From assembly GCA_002887195.1 (NCBI GenBank), contig PJAB01000621.1, forward strand, positions 1-22,994: DNA of 22,994 nucleotides. The letters run 5' to 3'. Shown one piece after another: positions 1-6,827 of the stretch (the first letter of the stretch is position 1; each line of letters opens with the position of its first letter). This DNA comes from Chrysochromulina parva (Eukaryota > Haptophyta > Prymnesiales > Chrysochromulinaceae). A program made the translations under genes and the position numbers. The notes under the pieces were generated by a model. The model did no database searches, was not told where the DNA came from, and was given only the letters and a program-made list of their open reading frames with translations.

Positions 1-757
1 GATTCCCAGATTCCTAATTCCAATCCCGGCCCCGAAAGGCCCCCAAGGCCAAGAGGTTTAGGATTCCGAGAGTCCGAAGGTTGAAATTACATTTCCCCTA
101 CTGTAATGTCACACAACCTCGAATAGGCTGGTCCGTATCTTAATCCGTATCGGCTCGGCTCTGTCGAGCTCTGTCGAGCTCTGTCGAGCTGTCGAGCTGT
201 CGAGCTTGACACTTGACGCAGCCGTCGCATGGAGTCAGGGGGGTTCTGTCGAGGTCTGTCGAGGTCTGTCGAGTAGCTGTCAAGCTATCCTGTCGAGTAG
301 CTGTCGAGTTTCCTGTCGAGTTCTGTCGAGTTGTCGAGGCCAGGGCTCAACCCTGGGGCGCCCGTGACGCACATTGCGAACGAGCCGTCGTAGGTGAACA
401 TATATCCGTATCTTCCTAGTAATTATTAGTTGATCAATCTCTAATGATCAATCTCGAATACATTATCCGTACGAGCTCGAAACCTATAATGAGAAACGAT
501 AGCGATTAGCGTGAAATAGCGGGGCCCGTAGAAGGTAGAAAATCTATGTGACGAAGGCGACCGTTTCGCGCTGTGAGTGCCTCCCCTGCACGCCTCTCCC
601 GGGTCTGCGAGTGCGTGTGTAGCCGTGAGGGGCCCTTCAACACGACACATACGTTACGAGAACGCATGAAGATGAACGGTCGACACCAAACTTTCACCCG
701 ACCGAGCGCTCTTGTTTTTTGCGGACCCAGAACGAAGAAATCGAGCCCCAGAACGAG
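1..757. other. Intergenic region with TGTCGAG repeats
   Basis: No convincing coding sequence is visible. The stretch holds the TGTCGAG array (162-338, listed separately) and an AT-richer segment from about 400 to 500, with a 10-bp direct repeat GATCAATCTC at 432-441 and 446-455. Short open frames here have no recognisable protein features. The last 250 bases are the likely 5' leader or promoter of the dehydrogenase-RING gene that starts at 758. Confidence 0.6.
162..338. repeat. Degenerate TGTCGAG tandem/interspersed array
   Basis: I count thirteen exact copies of the heptamer TGTCGAG (at 162, 172, 182, 190, 198, 247, 257, 267, 291, 302, 314, 324 and 332) and one variant, TGTCAAG, at 278. Spacing is mostly 8 to 14 bases, with one gap of about 40 bases between 205 and 246. 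The first block has a 10-bp period (CTGTCGAGCT) that switches to 8 bp. The core contains the self-complementary TCGA. It lies about 420 bases upstream of the 758 ATG. Function is unknown: it could be a promoter-proximal binding-site cluster or a minisatellite. Confidence 0.85.
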
Positions 758-1753
758 ATGGCGCGGGTACATGAGCCGCACACGCTCAAGGTAGGCGTGG
801 TAGGCTGTGGGCGCATGGGGTGTGCCATCGCCGGCGAGTTTGTGCGGCGCGGCTGCACGGTCGTCCTCTACGACCACACTGAGTACACGCGCACGCGCGC
901 CTTCCAGACGTTGCGCGCTTCGCTCTGGGACCACGTCGCCAACGGCTATTTGCTCAAGCAGGACGTGGAGTCGGTGATGTCGCGCATCACGACGGCCGAT
1001 ACGCTCGAGGACACCCTCGAGCGCTCCGAGCTCGTCATCGAGTCGGTCTTCGAGGACGCGCAGCTCAAGAAGGAGCTCTTCAACCAGATGTGCGAGATCC
1101 TCAAGGGCCGCGCGGTGCCGCCCGACCAGATCACGCTGTGCTCGGGCACGATGGCGCTATCGATGCAATCGATCATCGAAGACATTCAGGCCAAGGAGTA
1201 CCGCGGCTCGTGCCTCGGCCTGCGCTTCCTGCATCCCGTCTGGTTCATCGACGACGTCGAGATAACCGACTGCGACTACACGCGCCGCTCGACCTGCAAC
1301 AGCCTAGAGAAGATGCTCAAGCAGCTCTTCTTCCAGCCCTTCTTCTACGACGGGTGCTACCGGCGTAAGCTCACGCTCCAGGAGATCACCACCTACCAGT
1401 CGCGCCAGCGGCTACGCTGCCCCGACCCCATCACGAGCGTGCCCAAGCGTGGGCTGCGGAGGAAGGGCATATTAGGAAGCCCCGGCTCGCCCAGCGGCGC
1501 GGCGGACCGCACGCCCCCTTGCTCGCCCGAGATGCCCGCGGGGGCGACGCCAATGCAGCCCCCCGAGATGCCGGAGGATGCCGAACCGTGCGCCGTCTGT
1601 CTGGAGGAGCCTCGCAGCGCCCTCCTCGTGCCATGTGGACACATGGCGATGTGCATCGATTGCGCCGATAAGGTGCTGCACGGGCCGCGGCCGATCTGCG
1701 TCGTGTGCCGAGAGCCCATCGAGAAGATCCTGCGCGCCATGCCGCCGCCATGA
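758..1753 (+). CDS. 3-hydroxyacyl-CoA dehydrogenase NAD-binding domain fused to C-terminal RING finger
   Basis: The predicted protein has 331 residues. Residues 11-39 form a Rossmann beta-alpha-beta with G16-x-G18-x2-G21 and an acidic D39 at the end of strand 2. The LVIESVFED segment (92-100) is typical of the 3-hydroxyacyl-CoA dehydrogenase N-terminal domain. The family's catalytic His aligns with R156 (in GLRFLHPV), while its partner Glu is kept as E168 at the expected +12 spacing. The usual SNTSS segment reads S129-G-T-M-A. The helical C-terminal dehydrogenase domain is absent. A Pro/Gly-rich linker (about 235-275) leads to a C3HC4 RING at 278-317, spaced C-x2-C-x11-C-x-H-x3-C-x2-C-x11-C-x2-C, as in MUL1/IAP-type E3 ligases. 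The frame opens upstream with TTG at 719. I chose the ATG at 758 because it has a G at +4 and starts just before the fold. Inference: an NAD(H)- or acyl-CoA-responsive E3 ligase rather than a beta-oxidation enzyme. Confidence 0.85.
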   Translation: MARVHEPHTLKVGVVGCGRMGCAIAGEFVRRGCTVVLYDHTEYTRTRAFQTLRASLWDHVANGYLLKQDVESVMSRITTADTLEDTLERSELVIESVFEDAQLKKELFNQMCEILKGRAVPPDQITLCSGTMALSMQSIIEDIQAKEYRGSCLGLRFLHPVWFIDDVEITDCDYTRRSTCNSLEKMLKQLFFQPFFYDGCYRRKLTLQEITTYQSRQRLRCPDPITSVPKRGLRRKGILGSPGSPSGAADRTPPCSPEMPAGATPMQPPEMPEDAEPCAVCLEEPRSALLVPCGHMAMCIDCADKVLHGPRPICVVCREPIEKILRAMPPP

Positions 1754-2386
1754 TCCGTGCATGCCCTCGAGATGGCAGCCCTCGAGGTGCCCCCCAGCAT
1801 CCCCGGAGCCGCCGCCGCCCTTCATCCATCGCGTCACGACCCCATCGACTAACGACTGCGATCCGAGGGCGTTCTCGCTGACCGTCGACGGTTGGAGAGG
1901 ACCATAGCTCTCTCTCTTCGCTCTCTCTTCTCGTTCTCGCAGATCGACCCGATCTTGGTATGTACTCTGCAAAGGCGCGTCACCGTCCAAGGCGTTGTGC
2001 TGAGCTCCTTGGAGGCTCCGTCTCACAACAAGTTGCCGTCGTTCTTTTACAATCGTCCCCCTTCTCGCGCCCTGCAGAAGATGAGCAAAGGAGTGCACAG
2101 AAGGAGAGGGCAGGGGCGCTGCGGACCTGTGCATGCCTTGTGTCTTGTGACTTGTCGGTCGCGTTTGAGTGATTCGCAATCTCACCGAGATCGCTCGTCC
2201 TCTCTATCTCTCGCGAGAGCGCGAGCGGGAGCGCCACTCGGTACTGGACGTGCGCTTGAAGTTCGATCACAAAGGTCCGTTTGGGGACGATGGGTTGAGG
2301 ACTGATCTCGGTCTGATCTCACTCACGCTTCGAACAATTTCACGAACCGGAACGCGTTTGCAAGTCCGTGTTCTTCCACGGAAATC
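1754..2386. other. Intergenic region / possible 5' exon zone of the lumen protein
   Basis: No complete gene is visible. A CT-rich tract (about 1905-1940) and a 12-bp perfect palindrome CTCTCGCGAGAG (2208-2219) are present. The frame of the downstream lumen protein stays open upstream of its ATG back to a TGA at 2303-2305, and those codons look like a transit peptide. A 5' exon encoding a signal peptide may therefore lie somewhere in this stretch; I could not place its splice sites. Confidence 0.4.
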
Positions 2387-2989
2387 ATGCGAGTGCCGTC
2401 CATGCACGCAGTCGTCCAGCAGCGCGCCGCGAGCTTATTGGCGGCCGCAGTGATCGCCATGACATCGACATCACTTGCGCCGGCACCGGCGCTGGCGGAG
2501 GGATCGGTGCCAACGAAGGCTGAGCTCGCGCGACTTCCCGCCGGACTGGCGAGGATCGATTTGCTTTTGGACAACTGGGATAAGATTACGACTGTGTGCA
2601 ATGGTGTGCAGAATGAGGTGGAGGCAAAACAGCTCATGTACACCACGGGCGAGCAGAAGTGCTCCAAGTCACCGCTCAAGGTGCAAATGTACATTGGCGC
2701 CTCATCGACTTTGGATCCGCTATTCAAAGCGGACAAACTGATGATCCGCGCACAGCAGCTGGTGGCCGAGCAGGACGCCGAAAAGTATACCGATGCGGTC
2801 GACCGGTACATTGCTAAGCAGCAGATGGCGAGCACCATGGCATACACGTCGTCGTGGTCAGGCGTCGAGAATCCGAACGGCAGCATCGAACAGATCGAGG
2901 ACAACCTGCTTGAGGCGAAGAAGGAGGTGCTGGAACTGCGGGCCCTCGTCGCGACCGTGGTGGATCTGCTTCACCTCGAGACGTTTTGA
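2387..2989 (+). CDS. Thylakoid-lumen-targeted plastid protein, conserved algal family of unknown function
   Basis: The protein has 200 residues. Residues 14-37 form a hydrophobic thylakoid-transfer signal ending in A35-L-A37, a typical lumenal processing site (cleavage before E38). The mature part (38-200) is helical, starts its core with LLLDNWDKIT (59-68), and has Cys71 and Cys92, which could form a disulfide. Further landmarks are DPLFKADKLMIRAQQLV (110-126), a Tyr/Asp-rich helix (130-145), MAYTSSW (151-157) and a final amphipathic helix (165-195). From memory, proteins with this LLxNW...KC..PL..DPLFxAxKLMxRAQ...SSW pattern are common in algae with red-derived secondary plastids and are predicted to be lumenal; an extrinsic photosystem II subunit of the PsbQ/Psb31 type is one possibility, unproven. 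Only 13 residues precede the transfer signal, too few for an ER signal plus transit peptide, so a 5' exon is probably missing from this model. Confidence 0.8.
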   Translation: MRVPSMHAVVQQRAASLLAAAVIAMTSTSLAPAPALAEGSVPTKAELARLPAGLARIDLLLDNWDKITTVCNGVQNEVEAKQLMYTTGEQKCSKSPLKVQMYIGASSTLDPLFKADKLMIRAQQLVAEQDAEKYTDAVDRYIAKQQMASTMAYTSSWSGVENPNGSIEQIEDNLLEAKKEVLELRALVATVVDLLHLETF

Positions 2990-3258
2990 GCGTGTGGGGC
3001 GCTGTGACACACGTGGAGCTTCCCTCTCGAGGTACATTGTATGTACATTCGATGGTTCACCCCCCCTCGAACAATACCTGTGCAACGATCCATTATTCCG
3101 CGTAGCTAACGAGCTCCGGTATGCGGTACCCCGTCAACCCCGGGGCGACCGATTCGGGGCGCGGGGCGTCGAGCGACGAGCACGCGACACGCGGACGGAC
3201 CCCCGGGACCCGTGTCAAAAACCAATGCTTTACAAAAAGAACCTCGCTCCTCACCGCG

Positions 3259-3336
3259 CTTTCGGTTTCGCCTTTCCGACGGCGACGCGCGCGCGGGACC
3301 GCCGGCTCGCCGGCGGGGATGCGGGGAAACCGAAAC
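3259..3336. repeat. Nested inverted repeat, potential stem-loop
   Basis: The outer arms are TTTCGGTTT (3260-3268) and AAACCGAAA (3327-3335), perfect complements, with the match continuing imperfectly on the loop side. Inside lies a 7-bp perfect stem, CCGCCGG (3299-3305) and CCGGCGG (3310-3316), around a CTCG loop. The element is intergenic. It may be a structured transcript, a cruciform-prone site, or the ends of a small decayed element. Confidence 0.5.
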
Positions 3337-3834
3337 GTTAAGGGAAACGACGACCACCACGAACTACTCGTCTAGCGGGGCGGGGTGGTGGCGCGGGAGA
3401 CCGCGGGGGGGCTACCGGACGCATTGACCGGACGCTACGGCGACCGCAGCGCACACAATCCCGCGTAGCATCTTAATTCGGCGTACCGCACATGCGGGTG
3501 AGTCGGCATCTACATTGCCAACAAAGCAACATTCGATACAGACACATAACGAACACGAAGAGCTTCGAAGAGCCTGATTGACATATGACATTGAGTGAGC
3601 CTGATCCAATCATTGAGAGTCACTTCGTGGGATTGCGATCACGTTGTTCAGACCGTCCGCTCGCACGACTCACCGGAGTCATCGGACGTCACGTCGAATT
3701 GACGCGACGGCACGGTTCACTCTCGTCAGCCTGGGCCTTGGCACACTCGGGACTCGGCATACGGGTTTGTCTTAACTTAGACTTAACGTTTTGTCTCCTC
3801 TTCTCGAATCGTTATACACGCGTCCCGGCTCCCG

Positions 3835-3871
3835 GGGTACTCATAAGGGTATCATAAGGGTACTCAGGGTA
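3835..3871. repeat. Short tandem repeat GGGTA(C)TCATAA
   Basis: GGGTAC-TCATAA (3835-3846), GGGTA-TCATAA (3847-3857), GGGTAC-TC (3858-3865) and a further AGGGTA follow each other with an 11-12 bp period. This is a small microsatellite-like array just after a CCCGGG site. Confidence 0.7.
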
Positions 3872-4029
3872 AAATTGCGCTCTCGCGGCATTGAACATTA
3901 TACTCGATCCCTGACACGACATTCGCCGATCGCATTTTGTACACTCGACGGCGCTGCGCGTGTTCACCGCACCTCAAGGCTGTTAACGTATTCCCCTTGA
4001 CTTATTCACGCCATTGCACACGAAAACAG

Positions 4030-5145
4030 CTAGGTGCTCTCTGCGGCATGGATCGTTGGTAGTAAGTCTCGCCTTCTCAACGGTCTGGGTCGCTCGATCC
4101 GACACTCCGAGCCACTCGTGACCGAAGCTATGCTGAGGCGCGATTCCGTGGGTAGCCGTAATAAGCGTTCTTCACCCCCACCGACGCCTGCGAAAGAGGC
4201 CGGAGGCTTGGCCGGTCCCCAAAGCGTGCTCCAGCAGGCTTCGTCAATCTCAGTCGGATCTCGGAACTCGAGGGCGTCAAACTCGGAGCATACGGACGAG
4301 TCGCAGTTCAAGACGGTTTTGGTAGCCAGCTCGCTCCGGGGGGGCATAGGTTTAGCTGAAGCGAGCGAGCTAATCATGATCAACTCAGGGTCCTCGAGCA
4401 TGCCGTCATTTGAGCTTTGCGGCCGCAGATTGAACTCAGGCTTTTCGAGCGAGACGGGTAATGTTGTAGAGGGCCTATTAGCTTGCACTAAGGTTTGGAG
4501 CACTTTGGGGAACTGGGAAGATGGCATCTGAGGCACCTTCTTCTCGGGGGCCTCCCGGAGGCACTCGACAACCTCCTGCTTCTCGGCCCTCTCCTCGGCC
4601 TCCCGGAAGCTCTTGACGACCTCCTGCTTCTCGGCCCTCTCCTCGGCCTCCCGGAGGCTCTTGATGAGCTCTTGTTTCTCTGCGAGGAACGCAGAGCGCG
4701 CCATGGCTAGTTGCTGCCAAACCGGAGCAATCCGAGATACATCCTCCTGGCACACAGTGCGGCTGCCGGAGACGGCTGCCTGCTCGAGCTGCACGACGGG
4801 AGAGAGGCGAATCGCCGGAGAGGCCCGAGATCGAATGGGTAGTTTCTTGTGGACGAACAATTGACCGCTTTCCGGCGTGCCGCTCTGGCCCTGGCTGGCT
4901 GGATGATCGCGCCACCTGCCAGTGCCAGGCATACCAAGACCAGCCTCACTCCGCGGCTGTCTACAGGATCCCGCAATCTCGGCGCGCATTTTTGGACTCG
5001 CGACGACGGATGACGGGAATACCGTACAGGAGCCGAGTGTGGCGAGAGCAGATATTTTTGGAACTAAATTTTCTACGTCGTCCAAAACGGATTTGAATGA
5101 CGAAACCCGATCCGATCGGGGATAGTCAAGAAAATTCCAAGACAA
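4030..5145 (-). CDS. Coiled-coil protein with three 16-residue repeats; 5' end incomplete
   Basis: I do not recognise this protein. The open frame encodes about 371 residues. The first in-frame ATG is at 4989 (residue 53 of the frame), but residues before it read like protein (for example SWNFLDYPRSDRVSSF and KSVLDDVENL), and the frame stays open to a stop at about 5199. A spliced 5' exon is therefore likely. The middle carries three tandem copies of a 16-residue charged helix (consensus EKQEVVKSLREAEERA, frame residues 156-203), predicted as a short coiled coil. The rest is Ser/Pro-rich and probably disordered, ending in a basic patch (RPRPLRRRD). It is divergent from the gene at 5599 and could share a bidirectional promoter with it. 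No enzyme motif is seen. Confidence 0.6.
   Translation of the reverse strand: MSWNFLDYPRSDRVSSFKSVLDDVENLVPKISALATLGSCTVFPSSVVASPKMRAEIAGSCRQPRSEAGLGMPGTGRWRDHPASQGQSGTPESGQLFVHKKLPIRSRASPAIRLSPVVQLEQAAVSGSRTVCQEDVSRIAPVWQQLAMARSAFLAEKQELIKSLREAEERAEKQEVVKSFREAEERAEKQEVVECLREAPEKKVPQMPSSQFPKVLQTLVQANRPSTTLPVSLEKPEFNLRPQSSNDGMLEDPELIMISSLASAKPMPPRSELATKTVLNCDSSVCSEFDALEFRDPTEIDEACWSTLWGPAKPPASFAGVGGGEERLLRLPTESRLSIASVTSGSECRIERPRPLRRRDLLPTIHAAEST
4537..4680 (-). repeat. 48-bp tandem repeat, three copies, in frame
   Basis: Three consecutive 48-bp units lie within the coiled-coil gene. The two left-hand joins share the run CTCCTGCTTCTCGGCCCTCT almost unchanged, and units differ mainly in the third copy. 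Because 48 is a multiple of 3, each unit adds exactly 16 residues (about 4.5 helical turns), so copy-number change would keep the frame. Confidence 0.85.
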
Positions 5146-5598
5146 GACGCCGTATTCGCACCACTCGTGAATGAGGCATCGGTTTGATCCACGGGTTTAG
5201 TATTGTGTATCTTTAGAAGTTAGAACATCTGTCTCTTGAGTCTCAGTCTTTTCAGTCTGTCAGGATGAGAGTGCAGGCAATGAGTGCAGGAGGGTAAACA
5301 GAAGAACTGATGTCTCGGAATCAGTATTATGTCTTTCAATTTCCAAATCGCTCGTTCGGGGTCTTCCGGGTTCGTTTGCGTTTGGCCTTCTGATTTGGCC
5401 TTAGGAACCTATTGGCGAGTGATAAGAGTGATGCAGATGGCGACGAGACAGGAGACACACACATTGCTGTGATTCGCGGCTTCGCGCGTTTCCAAGGCTA
5501 GTTTGTCCGCGTCTTCGCTCACGTACTGCCTATCGCCTGCCCTCCGACCTAAAAATCCGAAACCCGCCCCGCCGCATCCCCCCCGCCGCGCCTGAGAG
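5146..5598. other. Divergent intergenic region
   Basis: This separates the coiled-coil gene (minus) from the CysRS-tail protein gene (plus), so it should hold both promoters and possibly a 5' exon of the minus-strand gene. I see no clear TATA box. A CT/C-rich run (5566-5592) directly precedes the 5599 ATG. Confidence 0.45.
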
Positions 5599-6282
5599 AT
5601 GAGAACTATCTCAGCTGACCTTTTCGCAGCGATGCTCCTTGCATGGCGACCACGCCTGAGTTCTATCGTCGGCACGCTGCGTCGCCCGCTTTGCGTTCCT
5701 CAGGTGGCCAAACGTTCATGGGCGAGCTATCCACTGTCGAACGATGACAGCTGGAAGGTGATCTACCGGAGGGCAAAGGGACCGACTGCGGGTGAGGTAG
5801 AAAAGGTGGCGATAGTCCAGTCAGTGGAAGCACCGCTACCAAGGACCCTTTGGACATATGCACGGGAGCCTGGGGACACGGCAGATGTGGATGTGGCTCT
5901 CGTGGAGCATCTGGTCGCAAGGCGCAGCATGCTTCGCCACGAAAAGAACTACAAGGCGGCTGATGAGATACGCCGACGATTGAAGCAGGAGCACGACGTG
6001 TCGATCTATGATGAAGGCTTGACATGGTTTGTGGGAGAGGGCGCTGGCTCCGTGTCTGGCTACCACGCGAGGCAGCTCTTCCTCAAGTACAGATGGCGGA
6101 AACTGGACGACTCCGGCAAGCAGCAGCATCTGCTTTACCCGGATCGCACCCGAAGTCGTGCTCGCGAAGATTACAGTCATGGGTATGACGGCGGCGACGA
6201 CCGCCGCGCAGCGCGCGCGCCCCGCCGGCCTGATGGCCGCAGAGCAAGTCGCGGGATCGTTTCGCCACGGCGGGGTGAATGA
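5599..6282 (+). CDS. Organelle-targeted protein with free-standing CysRS C-terminal-like helical motif
   Basis: The protein has 227 residues. The N-terminus (1-45) is rich in Arg, Ser, Leu and Ala, lacks acidic residues after Asp7 and suits a mitochondrial or plastid presequence. Residues 100-146 contain a helical hairpin with LVARRSMLRHEKNYKAADEI (from L106), RRRLKQEHDVSIYD and TWFVG. This resembles the tail helices of cysteinyl-tRNA synthetase (R..AR..KDFA.AD.IRD.L...GI...D..GT.W). No HIGH or KMSKS signature or Rossmann core is present, so it is not a synthetase. The C-terminus (184-227) is Arg/Asp/Gly-rich and probably disordered, compatible with RNA binding. From memory, similar stand-alone modules occur in diatoms. 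The exact role is unknown; an organellar RNA-associated role is inferred. Confidence 0.7.
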   Translation: MRTISADLFAAMLLAWRPRLSSIVGTLRRPLCVPQVAKRSWASYPLSNDDSWKVIYRRAKGPTAGEVEKVAIVQSVEAPLPRTLWTYAREPGDTADVDVALVEHLVARRSMLRHEKNYKAADEIRRRLKQEHDVSIYDEGLTWFVGEGAGSVSGYHARQLFLKYRWRKLDDSGKQQHLLYPDRTRSRAREDYSHGYDGGDDRRAARAPRRPDGRRASRGIVSPRRGE

Positions 6283-6827
6283 CAGTCCAGCATTAGGAAC
6301 CAGTCCAGCAAAGTCCAGCTCCCGCGTTCTCTCGGACGTTTTCCCTTAGTGCTTAGACGTTCGACGGGAGAGATGAAAGTGAGGTTCACGAATACTGGGA
6401 GAGGGTTAGGGAGAGGGTCGTCCGGTGTAACGCGATTCTCGGGTCCACTCGGGATTTCGCGATTTATACCGGAAATCCCAGCCCGTTCATCGGACGCGCG
6501 CCCAGAGCCGTCGCGTGGTGGCGACCATCGACCATGGGTGGCACTTAGTCTTAGATAGAAGAGTCAGCATATTCCATGTCGCATGTGTGGTGCTTATTAA
6601 TCCTCGAGAGTCGATAATCCTGAAAAAGCACTGTGCGTGGTATCAACACCACGCGCCCACGCGATGTCTTCTGAAAAGTATACTTTGTACTGGTCGGGGG
6701 GGGGTCTTTTTACCGGTAACTGTACACCGTACCGGTGTGTGTCCCGGCTCCCCCCGGTGTCTTTTTACCGGATACCGCGGAGACGCGGCACGAGGGAGGC
6801 CGGCGCGTCGGGCCCGCGACAAAGGTG
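6283..6827. other. Intergenic region upstream of glycosyltransferase-like gene
   Basis: No convincing gene is visible. It contains a 9-G run (6696-6704), a 13-bp direct repeat (6704-6716 and 6759-6771) and several ACCGG/CCGGT palindromic cores. A 5' exon carrying a signal anchor for the downstream gene could lie here. Confidence 0.45.
6704..6771 (+). repeat. 13-bp direct repeat GTCTTTTTACCGG
   Basis: Two exact copies, 6704-6716 and 6759-6771, are spaced 55 bp start to start. The second lies 57 bases before the chosen ATG at 6828. Between them are GTACACCGTACCGGTG and other CCGG cores. This may be a promoter element pair or part of a duplicated segment. Confidence 0.7.

Larger units (their letters stand above)
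2990..4029. other. Intergenic region with GC-rich inverted repeats and a short tandem repeat
   Basis: About 1 kb between the lumen protein and the convergent coiled-coil gene. It contains a GC-rich block (about 3120-3420) with a nested inverted repeat (3259-3336) and a GGGTACTCATAA-type tandem repeat (3835-3871). A 90-codon ATG frame at 3585-3857 has no recognisable domain and I do not call it a gene. Confidence 0.55.

Noticed and set aside
1472..2185. 237-codon minus-strand frame
   Set aside because: Overlaps the RING end of the dehydrogenase-RING gene antisense and shows no domain.
3585..3857. 90-codon ATG-initiated frame
   Set aside because: No domain, signal or neighbour context; of a length expected by chance in this composition.
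6400..6420. GGGTTAGGGAGAGGG resembling telomeric repeat
   Set aside because: Only one TTAGGG unit is present; no tandem array, so not an interstitial telomere.
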